From: an uncultured Pelagibacteraceae bacterium
GTDB lineage: Bacteria > Pseudomonadota > Alphaproteobacteria > Pelagibacterales > Pelagibacteraceae
Assembly: GCA_902624195.1 (NCBI GenBank)
Contig: CACNWV010000001.1
Span: 56,783-120,782 of the forward strand
Direction: 5' to 3'
DNA: 64,000 nt
Below, piece after piece: positions 1 through 8,291 of the stretch. The notes beneath the pieces are model-generated. The model saw only the letters and a program-made list of their open reading frames with translations, searched no databases and was not told the DNA's origin. Every line of letters begins with the position of its first letter. The stretch's first letter is position 1. Both the position numbers and the translations under genes were made by a program.

Positions 1-478
1 AGTAATGGCTTATTTGTTTAACAAGCCAACTTTATGGAATTTTGATTTCAGTTTACAAATGTATGGAGCTATATTCATGATGGCTGGAGCTTATACCCTT
101 TCGACTCAGGCTCACGTACGAGGAGACGTTTTATACAGATTAATGAAAACTAAAACACAAGCAAAACTTGATTTGATACTTTATTTAATATTTTTTTTCC
201 CTGGCGTTTTAGCTTTAACGTTTTACGGTTTCGATTATGCTGCTTTAGCATGGAAGATTAAAGAAACTAGCTGGAATAGCCCGGCACAGATACAAATCTA
301 CATGGCAAAATCTTTAATACCTCTCTCTGGTTTGCTCTTAACTTTACAAGGAGTTGCAGAAGTTTTTAGATGTTTAAATTGTTTGAAAACAGGAGAGTGG
401 GAAATGCGAGAAGATGAAGATCAAGAGACAGAAAAGATATTAATTAAAGCTTCACAAAACGAAGCAAAGGAAAATTAA
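1..478 (+). CDS. dctQ: TRAP transporter small permease (DctQ family), 5' end cut by the window
   Basis: Small membrane subunit of a tripartite ATP-independent periplasmic (TRAP) transporter, which imports an organic acid or similar solute using an ion gradient together with DctM and a periplasmic binding protein. The visible 157 residues hold about three hydrophobic segments, with 'GHV/AHVRGDVLY'-type text after the first as in DctQ proteins. The reading frame is open to the window edge (codon 2-4 is gta), and DctQ proteins are normally 20-30 residues longer at the N terminus with a first membrane helix, so the ATG at base 5 is very probably internal. The gene ends one base before dctM, so the two are co-transcribed. 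The binding-protein gene is not in the window, so the substrate cannot be inferred. Confidence 0.85.
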   Translation, partial: VMAYLFNKPTLWNFDFSLQMYGAIFMMAGAYTLSTQAHVRGDVLYRLMKTKTQAKLDLILYLIFFFPGVLALTFYGFDYAALAWKIKETSWNSPAQIQIYMAKSLIPLSGLLLTLQGVAEVFRCLNCLKTGEWEMREDEDQETEKILIKASQNEAKEN

Positions 479-479
479 A

Positions 480-1841
480 ATGTATTTTTATATTCCAGAT
501 CCAGTAGTAGCAATGATCATGATGTTTGTCTTCCTTGGAGCTGTGCTCCTAGGTTTCCCAATTGCTTTTACTCTAATGGCTATGGGTATTGGATTCGGGT
601 ATTACGCATATTTTGACTGGCGTTTGATGGATCATATATTCGATAACAGGATATTTGGTCTTTTTGTTCAGAATACCTATACTGTAATGGATAACACCGT
701 GCTTACTGCGGTTCCATTATTTTTATTCATGGGTTATTTAGTAGAAAGGGCTGGAATAGTTTCAAGATTATTTTTTGCAATAAGGCTTGCTTCGCACAAA
801 TTACCGGCCTCGATGGCGGTAGCAGCTTTGATTACTTGCGCTTTGTTTTCAACAGCCACAGGAATTATTGGCGCGGTAGTAACACTGATGGGTTTATTAG
901 CTTGGCCAGCCATGATCAAAGCAGGCTATGATAAGAAGTTTTCTTCTGGCGTTATATGTGCTGGTGGTTGTTTGGGAATTTTAATTCCACCAAGTATAAT
1001 GTTAATAGTTTATTCTGTAATTGCGCAACTATCACCTTTAAGATTATTTGCTGCTGCGATTTTTCCTGGATTATTATTAGCTGGACTTTATATAACATAC
1101 TCAATCGTACTGGCTTATCTTAATCCAAAGATAGCCCCTAAACCACCTAAGGAAGAAATTCCAGCACCCTCAATAATTGTAAAAGAAATACTTGTTTCTT
1201 TTGTACCTTTGTTTTCATTAATACTGCTCGTATTAGGATCAATACTTGGAGGCCTAGCAACACCAGCAGAAGCTGCAGCTGTTGGCGCTTTCGGGGCATT
1301 AATTTTATCGTACGTTTATAAATCGCTAAAATGGAAAAATTTTAAAGAATCGGTTTTTTTAACAGCAAAAACTTCAGCAATGATTATGTGGTTATTTGTT
1401 GGTTCCTGGACATTTTCGTCAGTATTTTCATATTTAGGAGGACATGAGGTTTTTGAACATTTTTTTAAATCAATGAATCTAGCTCCTTGGCAATTTCTCG
1501 TTATAACCCAAATAATTATTTTTATCCTTGGATGGCCCCTTGAGTGGACTGAGATCTTAATTATATTTGTACCTATATTCTTGCCACTATTAGATTTATT
1601 TGGCGTCAATCCGTATTTATTTGCAATGCTAATAGCTTTAAATTTGCAGACTTCATTCTTAACACCTCCAATGGCCATGTCGGCTTATTATCTTAAAGGA
1701 GTTCAATCAAAAAATGTTGAGTTATTAGAAATTTTTAAAGGTATAATTCCATTTTTAGGAATTGTCATATTTGCAATGTTCTTAATGTATATTTTTCCTG
1801 GAATTGCTTTATGGTTACCTGAAACTTTATTTGCGAATTAA
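480..1841 (+). CDS. dctM: TRAP transporter large permease (DctM family)
   Basis: Main transport subunit of the TRAP system, an inner-membrane protein with about 12 helices. Its 453 residues match the larger, mannitol/chloroaromatic-type DctM proteins. Family signatures are visible: a Gly/Pro-rich re-entrant loop 'GCLGILIPPSIMLIVYSV' near residues 160-178, and the second-half counterpart around 'GLATPAEAAAVGAFGALIL' near 258-276. It starts one base after the dctQ stop and is followed six bases later by an amidase gene, so the three are probably one transcript. The amidase may act on the imported compound or a product of it, but this is only suggested by position. Confidence 0.93.
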   Translation: MYFYIPDPVVAMIMMFVFLGAVLLGFPIAFTLMAMGIGFGYYAYFDWRLMDHIFDNRIFGLFVQNTYTVMDNTVLTAVPLFLFMGYLVERAGIVSRLFFAIRLASHKLPASMAVAALITCALFSTATGIIGAVVTLMGLLAWPAMIKAGYDKKFSSGVICAGGCLGILIPPSIMLIVYSVIAQLSPLRLFAAAIFPGLLLAGLYITYSIVLAYLNPKIAPKPPKEEIPAPSIIVKEILVSFVPLFSLILLVLGSILGGLATPAEAAAVGAFGALILSYVYKSLKWKNFKESVFLTAKTSAMIMWLFVGSWTFSSVFSYLGGHEVFEHFFKSMNLAPWQFLVITQIIIFILGWPLEWTEILIIFVPIFLPLLDLFGVNPYLFAMLIALNLQTSFLTPPMAMSAYYLKGVQSKNVELLEIFKGIIPFLGIVIFAMFLMYIFPGIALWLPETLFAN

Positions 1842-1847
1842 ATTTAA

Positions 1848-3179
1848 ATGATAGATGTTTCATCTTTAAGTGCTTACGAATTATCATTAAGACTTAAATC
1901 AGGAGAAATTTCATCTGTAGATCTTTGTAAATCGTATATTAATAGAATAAAAAAATTTGAAAAAGATGTACATGCGTGGCAATTTTTCGATGAGAAAATA
2001 TTGTTAGAAAAAGCTGAAGCAGCGGACGACTATAGAAAATCAGGAAAACCTTTAGGCCCTTTACACGGTATCCCGGTTGCAATCAAAGATATTATTGGAA
2101 CTTACGATATGCCTACAGAGTGTGGAACTATATTTAGAAAAAAACAGTCTAGCTCTCAAGACTCAGAAATCGTAAACTTACTCAAAAATGCTGGAGCGAT
2201 TGTTATGGGTAAAACCGTTACGTGTGAGCTGGCCTATATTCACCCATCTAAAACAACAAACCCTCATGACTACACTAGAACACCAGGCGGTTCCTCAAGT
2301 GGCTCTGCAGCAGTGGTAGCCTCATACATGGCTCATTTGTCAATAGGGTCTCAAACGGGAGGATCGGTCATCCGGCCAGCTTCTTACTGCGGAGTTGTTG
2401 GGTATAAACCTTCTTATGGTTTAATTTCAAGGAACGGTGTTTTGAAAGTATCAGATAAATTGGACACCATTGGTGTTTTTGGAAGAACAGTCAAAGATGT
2501 AGCTTTGTTAGCAAAATCTCTAATTAGGAAAGATTTATATGATGCAAGCACCATATATTTTTCCTCAGACAAAATGTTAGAAGTCTGCGAAGAAAAGTTA
2601 GAATTTGAACCAAAATTCATTTTCTACAAGACTAAAAATTGGAAAAATATTAATAAAAAATCTCAAGAGGCCTTCGAGTTTCTCATAAAGTCATTTAAAA
2701 AAAATATAGAGACACATGATGAACCATCGTATTTCAATGATATTCCAAAATATCATAAAATAATTCACGAAGTTGATATGTCTAATAATTTTCAAGTTTA
2801 TTATAAAAAAGATAAAACCAAACTATCAAAAGAGATGAGAGAGGCAATATCAAGAGGTCTTAAATACACTGCAAAGGAATATACAGATGCTATAGATTTT
2901 ATGAAACAAAGTTATGAATCATATAAAGAAGTATTTGATGATTATTATGGTATTTTAACTCCTTCAACAAGCGGAGTGGCTGATAAAGGACTACAGTCGA
3001 CAGGAAGCGCAGACTTCCAAAAAATTTGGACTTATTTAGGTTTACCCGCAATTTCTCTGCCTTTACTTACAGGAGAAAATGACTTACCTTTGGGGTTGCA
3101 ATTAGTTGGTAACAAATTCGACGATTTAAGATTATTAGGAACAGCTAAATGGCTGGAGGATAATTGTAAAGATGAATAA
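1848..3179 (+). CDS. Amidase signature family hydrolase
   Basis: Hydrolase of the amidase-signature family (amidase, GatA, allophanate hydrolase relatives) that cleaves a C-N amide bond through a Ser-cisSer-Lys triad. The triad is readable: Lys80 in 'GIPVAIKDI', Ser149 in 'PGGSSSGSAA' and Ser173 in 'SQTGGSVIRPAS'. At 443 residues it has the usual length. It is unlikely to be GatA: there is no gatC or gatB beside it, and it follows a TRAP transporter closely. The C-terminal third is divergent and Lys/Tyr-rich, so the substrate is not predictable. It overlaps the next small ORF by eight bases, suggesting translational coupling. Confidence 0.88.
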   Translation: MIDVSSLSAYELSLRLKSGEISSVDLCKSYINRIKKFEKDVHAWQFFDEKILLEKAEAADDYRKSGKPLGPLHGIPVAIKDIIGTYDMPTECGTIFRKKQSSSQDSEIVNLLKNAGAIVMGKTVTCELAYIHPSKTTNPHDYTRTPGGSSSGSAAVVASYMAHLSIGSQTGGSVIRPASYCGVVGYKPSYGLISRNGVLKVSDKLDTIGVFGRTVKDVALLAKSLIRKDLYDASTIYFSSDKMLEVCEEKLEFEPKFIFYKTKNWKNINKKSQEAFEFLIKSFKKNIETHDEPSYFNDIPKYHKIIHEVDMSNNFQVYYKKDKTKLSKEMREAISRGLKYTAKEYTDAIDFMKQSYESYKEVFDDYYGILTPSTSGVADKGLQSTGSADFQKIWTYLGLPAISLPLLTGENDLPLGLQLVGNKFDDLRLLGTAKWLEDNCKDE

Positions 3180-3354
3180 AAATACTTCAAAGATAATAGG
3201 CTGTTCTTTAGCAGTAACTTTTTTAGTTGGTTTAGCAACTACTTTAACAAGATCTTCAATGATTGGTTTTTTTGATGTACTGCCGGTATTTATTGTAATG
3301 ACACTTGCAATAGGTATGATGCTATATGAAGCATTCTTTACCAACAAAAAATAA
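3172..3354 (+). CDS. Small membrane protein, 60 residues, function unknown
   Basis: I do not recognise this protein. It has 60 residues with two hydrophobic stretches (about residues 9-25 and 32-53) separated by a short 'TTLTRSSMIG' turn and a Lys-rich C-terminal end, so it is probably a two-helix inner-membrane protein. It starts inside the last codons of the amidase and its own end overlaps the next gene by 29 bases. This tight overlap on both sides makes a real translated gene likely. A role as a small accessory subunit of the flanking permease is possible but unsupported. Confidence 0.6.
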   Translation: MNKNTSKIIGCSLAVTFLVGLATTLTRSSMIGFFDVLPVFIVMTLAIGMMLYEAFFTNKK

Positions 3355-4228
3355 TTTAGCTCCTTATATTCTTTTATTTGTCCAGCCGATCTTCATGGCT
3401 ACTAATACTATAGTTGCAAGAGGCGGTGTAGAGTCAGTTCCGCCTATATCTTTGGCGTTCTGGAGATGGTTTACAGTATTTATCATATTATTCCCCTTTT
3501 TTTATAATGAAATTATAAAAAATAAAAAGGAGTTTACTAAAGAATTTTTCAAGCTATTTTTTTTAGGTTCTATGGGTTGTGGCATCTGTGGAGCCTTCCC
3601 AAATCTCGCAGGTATGACAACCACTATGGCAAATATTGGAATTATTTATACATCTTCACCAGTAATAATAATTTTTTTTTCAATTTTGTTCTTCAACGAA
3701 AAAATTAATCTTTTTAGAATATTAGGTCTATTAATTTGTATAGCAGGAGTTTTTACAATTATATCTAAGGGAAATTTGGATTTTTTAATCAACTTTAATT
3801 TCACAATAGGAGATTTATGGGTTTTGGGAGCAGCTTTAGGTTGGGCTCTTTATTCAATTTACCTGTTGAACTGGAAATCTAAATTTGGCTTAATGGCTCG
3901 ATTTACTTTAATCGCAATGTTCGGATTTGTATCACTTTTCCCTTTTTTCATTTTAGAAAATATTTATTTTGCTAAGACAAATTATAATCAGACATTTTTG
4001 TTGTGGATTTTATTTGCTGCAATTTCGCCAAGTATCATAGCCTTTTCTTTGTACACTAGATTACAAAAATATGTGGGGGCATCGTTAGCTGGATTTTCTT
4101 TATACTTATTTGCAGTTTACGGATCTATATTTGGAATTATAATTTTCGAAGAACCATTATTAAACTTTCATTATTTAGGCGGGCTGCTAGTTTTTGCTGG
4201 AGTTTATCTCGCTAGAAAAAAAATATGA
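3326..4228 (+). CDS. EamA/DMT-family permease (drug/metabolite transporter)
   Basis: Inner-membrane transporter of the EamA (DMT) superfamily, which exports or imports small metabolites. About ten hydrophobic helices in two repeats are visible over 300 residues; the first begins 'LLFVQPIFMATNTIVARGG' and each half ends with the typical 'LLGLLICIAGVFTII' / 'LGGLLVFAGVYLAR' helix followed by positive charges. The start used overlaps the preceding small ORF by 29 bases. The next gene begins at an ATGA overlap with its stop. Substrate cannot be told from sequence. Confidence 0.88.
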   Translation: MKHSLPTKNNLAPYILLFVQPIFMATNTIVARGGVESVPPISLAFWRWFTVFIILFPFFYNEIIKNKKEFTKEFFKLFFLGSMGCGICGAFPNLAGMTTTMANIGIIYTSSPVIIIFFSILFFNEKINLFRILGLLICIAGVFTIISKGNLDFLINFNFTIGDLWVLGAALGWALYSIYLLNWKSKFGLMARFTLIAMFGFVSLFPFFILENIYFAKTNYNQTFLLWILFAAISPSIIAFSLYTRLQKYVGASLAGFSLYLFAVYGSIFGIIIFEEPLLNFHYLGGLLVFAGVYLARKKI

Positions 4229-5028
4229 AATATCTTTATATAGTTTTGTCATCAATTTTATTAGCCTATCTTATAATAGTACTTTTCACCTATCTATATC
4301 AAAGAAAATTACTCTATCATCCTAGTGAAAATAATTACACCGGAGATGAAATTAAATTTGAATATAAAGAAGTTTTCATCGAAGTTGACAAAGATATAAA
4401 ACTTAAATCGTGGTTTTTAGAAAAAGACTTAAAAAAATATAAAACAATTTTATATTTTCATGGTAATGCAGGTGATTTAACAAATAGAGTTCATAAGTTG
4501 AATGAACTAAAAAAATTAAATGTAAATATTCTTATAATCTCATGGAGAGGATTCAGCGGTAATCCCGGCAAACCAACTGAAAAAAATTTGTATAGTGATG
4601 CTAGAAAATCAGTCGAGTGGCTTAATTATTCTGGAATTGAAAACAAAAATATAGTTTTGTATGGAGAGTCATTAGGTACTGGTGTTGCTACAGAATTGGG
4701 CCAGGATAATTCTTTTTCAAGTATCGTTTTAGAGTCACCTTTTACCTCAATTGCTGCTGCAGCAAAAATTTATTATCCATACTTACCAATCGATTTACTC
4801 ATAAAAGATAGATATGACTCTCTTAAAAAAATTAAAAATATAAATACACCTATCTTAATTATGCACGGCAAGAAAGATGACGTTGTTCCTTTCAAAATGG
4901 GGCTAGAATTATTTGAAAAAGCAAACGATCCTAAATTTAGTTACTTTTCTGAGGACGATGATCACATGATGAAATTCAACGATCAACTAATGAATTCCTT
5001 AAAAGAGTTTTTAGATTTCAATACCTAA
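4225..5028 (+). CDS. Membrane-anchored alpha/beta hydrolase (Bem46/YfhR-like)
   Basis: Serine hydrolase of the alpha/beta-hydrolase fold, in the group related to eukaryotic Bem46 and bacterial YfhR. The N terminus is a single hydrophobic helix (about residues 4-24) followed by 'YQRKLLYHPS', which is typical of this group. The oxyanion motif 'YFHGNAGD' is near residue 78 and the nucleophile is Ser149 in 'YGESLGTG'. The acid is probably in 'HGKKDDVVP' and the histidine in 'DDDHMMKF'. It starts at an ATGA overlap with the permease. Its 3' end overlaps the convergent ftsY gene by 18 bases, leaving no terminator space. The substrate is unknown. Confidence 0.87.
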   Translation: MKYLYIVLSSILLAYLIIVLFTYLYQRKLLYHPSENNYTGDEIKFEYKEVFIEVDKDIKLKSWFLEKDLKKYKTILYFHGNAGDLTNRVHKLNELKKLNVNILIISWRGFSGNPGKPTEKNLYSDARKSVEWLNYSGIENKNIVLYGESLGTGVATELGQDNSFSSIVLESPFTSIAAAAKIYYPYLPIDLLIKDRYDSLKKIKNINTPILIMHGKKDDVVPFKMGLELFEKANDPKFSYFSEDDDHMMKFNDQLMNSLKEFLDFNT

Positions 5029-5931
5029 TAAAGCTTTTGAAAAATATTCAGCATTGAAAGGTTGTAAGTCATCTTCTTTTTCTCCCATTCCAATAGCAAC
5101 AATAGGTAAATTATATTTTTTACAAATAGCAAGGACTACTCCACCTTTGGCCGTGCTATCAAGTTTTGTGATTATAAGACCTGTGAGATTATGAATTTTA
5201 CTAAATTCTTCAACTTGATTTAATGCATTTTGACCAGTAGTTGCATCAAGAACAAGAATTACCTCGTTTGGAAAAGAATTATCAATTTTTTTTAATACAT
5301 TAATTATTTTTTTGTATTCTTCCATTAAATTTTTTTTATTTTGCAGTCTTCCTGCTGTATCTATTAAAGCAACATCAATTTCATTTTTTTTTGCAAATTC
5401 AGCAGTTTTAAAAGCAACAGAGGCTGGATCACTATTAATTTCAGATTTGATGATATCTACTTTTACTTTTGCAGCCCAAACCTGCAATTGATCTATAGCA
5501 GCCGCCCTAAAAGTATCTGCAGCTCCAAAAACAACAGATCTATTATTATCTTTAAAATACTTTCCGAGTTTTCCTATACTAGTTGTTTTTCCAACACCGT
5601 TTACACCAGATACAACAATTACAGCAGATTTAGCATTTCCCATCAGACTTAAATCTTTTTCATACTTTTGAAGATTTATTGCTAACTTGTCAGCTAACAA
5701 TTTTAAAATTTCTTTGTGATCATCCAACTTTTTATCAATCTTTAAGCTTTCAAAATCTTTTCTAAGTTCTTTAGCCACATCAACACCAGCATCAGACGAA
5801 ATGATTAATTCCTCAAATTCTTCTAGAATATTTGAATCAATTTTTTTTTTCGAAAAAATATTTTTAAATCCCAAAGATAATTCATTAGAACTTTTACCTA
5901 ACCCTATCTTAAATTTATCAAATAAACCCAT
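5011..5931 (-). CDS. ftsY: Signal recognition particle receptor FtsY
   Basis: SRP receptor GTPase that docks Ffh-ribosome complexes at the inner membrane for co-translational insertion. The 306 residues comprise the N and G domains only; the long acidic A domain of Enterobacteriaceae is absent, replaced by a short 'MGLFDKFKIGLGKSSNEL' N terminus, which is common outside that group. GTPase motifs are clear: G1 'GVNGVGKTT' (109-117), G3 'DTAGRLQ', G4 'TKLDSTAKGG'. It abuts dapF directly (dapF stop then ftsY start) so both share the dapF promoter. Its partner gene ffh lies across a 166-base divergent region. Confidence 0.97.
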   Translation of the reverse strand: MGLFDKFKIGLGKSSNELSLGFKNIFSKKKIDSNILEEFEELIISSDAGVDVAKELRKDFESLKIDKKLDDHKEILKLLADKLAINLQKYEKDLSLMGNAKSAVIVVSGVNGVGKTTSIGKLGKYFKDNNRSVVFGAADTFRAAAIDQLQVWAAKVKVDIIKSEINSDPASVAFKTAEFAKKNEIDVALIDTAGRLQNKKNLMEEYKKIINVLKKIDNSFPNEVILVLDATTGQNALNQVEEFSKIHNLTGLIITKLDSTAKGGVVLAICKKYNLPIVAIGMGEKEDDLQPFNAEYFSKALLGIEI

Positions 5932-6762
5932 TTAGATTTCAAGTTTAGTATGTTTTATTCCTGAAACTGGACCACTCATAAATATGTTAAGACTTGAATC
6001 TATTTTAATATTTAAACTTCCTTCTTCAAATTTAATATTGATATCATTTTTAGTTAATTTCTTTATTAATGCTGCCACAGCAGTTGCGCAAGCAGCTGTT
6101 CCACATGCTTTTGTTAATCCAGCACCACGTTCCCAAACATTTACTATAATTTTATTTTCATTATCTACTTGAGCAAAAGTAACATTAGTTCTTTCTGGAA
6201 ATAATTCATGATTTTCTATTTTAGGTCCTAATATTTTTAGATCATATTCAAAACAATTTTTGACAAAAAAAATTATATGTGGATTTCCTACATTAAGACT
6301 AAATCCATCAGTAAATTCTTTACCATCAACATTTATAGTTATATTTTTGTGATCTAATTTTTCTTTTAATGGAATTTTATGCCATTCAAATTCAGGCTTT
6401 CCCATTTCTAGCTGAACATCATAGTCCCCAACAATTTTTGCATTTAGTAATCTGTTATTAGTTCTTAATTTAATTTCTTTATTATTTAAATCTTTACTTA
6501 ATAAATAAGCTACACACCTGCTTCCATTTCCACACGCACTTACTTCACCACCATCTGAATTAAAAATAGTTATTGGAAATGTATTATTAATTTCTTTTTC
6601 AATAAATATCATTTGGTCAAATTCGATATTACGGTGAAAAGACTTGAGTTTTCCTAAATGAATTATTTTTTCTTTGGGTATATTTATTGAGTTTTTTCTT
6701 CTATCTATAATAATAAACCTATTACCTAGACCGTCCATTCTAAAAGCATTAATCAAAGGCAT
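5932..6762 (-). CDS. dapF: Diaminopimelate epimerase
   Basis: Cytoplasmic enzyme converting LL- to meso-diaminopimelate for peptidoglycan and lysine. The cofactor-free two-cysteine mechanism is preserved: Cys77 in 'SACGNGSRC' and Cys220 in 'KACGTAACAT'. The length of 276 residues is normal. lysA, the next enzyme towards lysine, is in this window at 54068, and asd, an earlier step, is at 13169, but they are in different operons. The gene is divergent from ffh and first in a dapF-ftsY operon. Confidence 0.97.
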   Translation of the reverse strand: MPLINAFRMDGLGNRFIIIDRRKNSINIPKEKIIHLGKLKSFHRNIEFDQMIFIEKEINNTFPITIFNSDGGEVSACGNGSRCVAYLLSKDLNNKEIKLRTNNRLLNAKIVGDYDVQLEMGKPEFEWHKIPLKEKLDHKNITINVDGKEFTDGFSLNVGNPHIIFFVKNCFEYDLKILGPKIENHELFPERTNVTFAQVDNENKIIVNVWERGAGLTKACGTAACATAVAALIKKLTKNDINIKFEEGSLNIKIDSSLNIFMSGPVSGIKHTKLEI

Positions 6763-6787
6763 AATAATAGATTAGTATAATTATTCA

Positions 6788-6816
6788 TTGACTTTTAAAA
6801 CCCCAAATTGTAGTTT
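6788..6816 (+). promoter_or_regulatory. Sigma70-like promoter of ffh
   Basis: A -35 box TTGACT at 6788-6793 and a weak -10 box TAGTTT at 6811-6816 are separated by 17 bases. The predicted start falls near 6822, at the first bases of the structured ffh leader, which supports both assignments. The -10 box matches the consensus only partly. Confidence 0.55.
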
Positions 6817-6818
6817 TC

Positions 6819-6918
6819 ACTAACTTTCCGCAAATACACATGTTTTTGCGGTGCTCTTGAAACAAGAGTGTCGACACTAGTCAGCGAAGGTTCGCCCACT
6901 AGTGCAATAGGTGTTAGT
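6819..6918 (+). ncRNA. ffh leader RNA motif (cis-regulatory, multibranch)
   Basis: A comparatively GC-rich ~100-base block in AT-rich surroundings folds as a closed multibranch structure. The closing stem is ACTAAC (6819-6824) with GTTAGT (6913-6918). Inside are three hairpins: CCGCAAA/TTTGCGG (6828-6834/6845-6851), CTCTTG-AAA-CAAGAG (6854-6868), and CACTAG/CTAGTG (6875-6880/6899-6904) whose interior forms a second stem GCGA-AGGT-TCGC. The 3' side ends 10 bases before the ATG of ffh. I recall that a survey of structured RNAs in 'Cand. Pelagibacter ubique' (Meyer et al. 2009) reported a likely cis-regulatory RNA before the gene for the cytoplasmic SRP protein; this matches in place and character. 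The ligand or signal is not known to me. Confidence 0.75.
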
Positions 6919-6928
6919 TGATATAAAA

Positions 6929-8281
6929 ATGTTTGAAAATTTAACAAATAAATTAGAAAGTATTTTTTCTAAGCTTAAAAATGCTCCTTCATTGACTGAA
7001 GAACAGGTAGACTCTGGTTTAAAAGAGATACGACTAGCTTTATTAGAGGCTGATGTAGCTCTTCCTGTTACCAAAGAATTTTTAGCCAATGTAAAACCGA
7101 AAGCCATTGGTAAAGAAATTATCAAATCAACTTCTGCCGGCCAGATGATTGTTAAAATTGTCTACGATGAACTAGTAAACATTTTAGGCTCTAAAAACGA
7201 GGAACTTAACTTTAAAGCTGTTCCACCGGTTACGCTTTTATTAGTTGGTTTACAAGGTTCAGGTAAAACAACTTCTGCGGCAAAGCTAGCAAAAAATATT
7301 GAGGTAAATTATAAAAAAAAAGTAATGGTAGTCAGTTTAGACGTTTATAGACCAGCCGCACAAGAACAACTTAAATTACTTGCAGAAGCCAATGGTATTC
7401 AATGTTTGCCCATAGTAGAAAAGCAACAACCAATTGACATTACTAAAAGAGCATTAAATGCAGCTAACTTAAATGGCTCAGATGTTATTATATTTGATAC
7501 TGCTGGAAGAACTCAAATAGATTTACCAATGATGTCTGAGATCAAACAAATAAAAGATATTACAAAACCAGCTGAAACAATTTTAGTAGCTGACTCATTA
7601 ACAGGACAAATAGCTGTAAATGTTGCAAAAGAATTTGACACTGCTGTAAATCTTTCTGGAATTATCCTTACAAGAGTTGATGGTGATGCACGAGGTGGTG
7701 CAGCATTAAGTATGAAACATGTGACCGGAAAACCAATTAAATATATCGGAGTTGGAGAAAAAATTACTGATCTTGAGCTTTTCCATCCTGATCGATTAGC
7801 TAATAGAATTTTAGGAATGGGCGATGTAGTAACTTTAGTAGAAAAAGCTCAACAAGATTTAAGCGAAGAAAAAATTAAAGAGACAGAAGATGAATTAAAA
7901 AAGGGAATATTCACTATGGACTCGTATCTTGCTCAAATAAGACAAATGAAAAAGATGGGCGGCATGGAAGGGGTAATGTCTATGTTACCAGGTGTGAATA
8001 AAATGAAAGCAAAAATGGATCAAGCAAATATAGATGAACAAATGCTAGTGGAAAATGAGGCAATTATTTTATCAATGACCAAAAATGAAAGAGAAAATCC
8101 AAAAATTATCAGCGGATCAAGACGTAAAAGAATTTCAAAAGGTGCAGGCGTAGATGTTTCAAAAATTAATAAACTATTAAAACAATTTAAAATGATGTCA
8201 GACATGATGAAAAAAATGTCTCAGGGAAAAAAAATTCCATCTGGAATGATACCAGATGAAATGCTCAATCAACTAAAATGA
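6929..8281 (+). CDS. ffh: Signal recognition particle protein Ffh
   Basis: SRP GTPase that binds signal sequences and 4.5S RNA and targets ribosomes to FtsY. N and G domains carry 'GLQGSGKTTSAAKLA', 'DTAGRTQ' and 'TRVDGDARGG'; the C-terminal M domain is methionine-rich ('KKMGGMEGVMSMLPG', 'MMSDMMKKMSQ'). The ORF track begins at GTG 6911, but that codon lies in the closing stem of the leader RNA. The ATG at 6929 gives the normal N terminus 'MFENLTNKLESIF' and a 450-residue protein, so I use it. No good Shine-Dalgarno sequence is visible. It is followed 10 bases later by rpsP. Confidence 0.97.
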   Translation: MFENLTNKLESIFSKLKNAPSLTEEQVDSGLKEIRLALLEADVALPVTKEFLANVKPKAIGKEIIKSTSAGQMIVKIVYDELVNILGSKNEELNFKAVPPVTLLLVGLQGSGKTTSAAKLAKNIEVNYKKKVMVVSLDVYRPAAQEQLKLLAEANGIQCLPIVEKQQPIDITKRALNAANLNGSDVIIFDTAGRTQIDLPMMSEIKQIKDITKPAETILVADSLTGQIAVNVAKEFDTAVNLSGIILTRVDGDARGGAALSMKHVTGKPIKYIGVGEKITDLELFHPDRLANRILGMGDVVTLVEKAQQDLSEEKIKETEDELKKGIFTMDSYLAQIRQMKKMGGMEGVMSMLPGVNKMKAKMDQANIDEQMLVENEAIILSMTKNERENPKIISGSRRKRISKGAGVDVSKINKLLKQFKMMSDMMKKMSQGKKIPSGMIPDEMLNQLK

Positions 8282-8291
8282 AAGGTATAAA

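Noticed and set aside
6819-6918. Structured RNA read as 4.5S SRP RNA (ffs)
   Set aside because: It lies beside ffh, but it lacks the conserved SRP apical stem with GGAA-type tetraloop and the AGCAG internal loop, and it is a multibranch fold rather than one long hairpin.
6911-6928. GTG start of ffh in the ORF track
   Set aside because: It lies in the closing stem of the leader RNA and adds six residues not typical of Ffh; ATG 6929 gives the normal N terminus.
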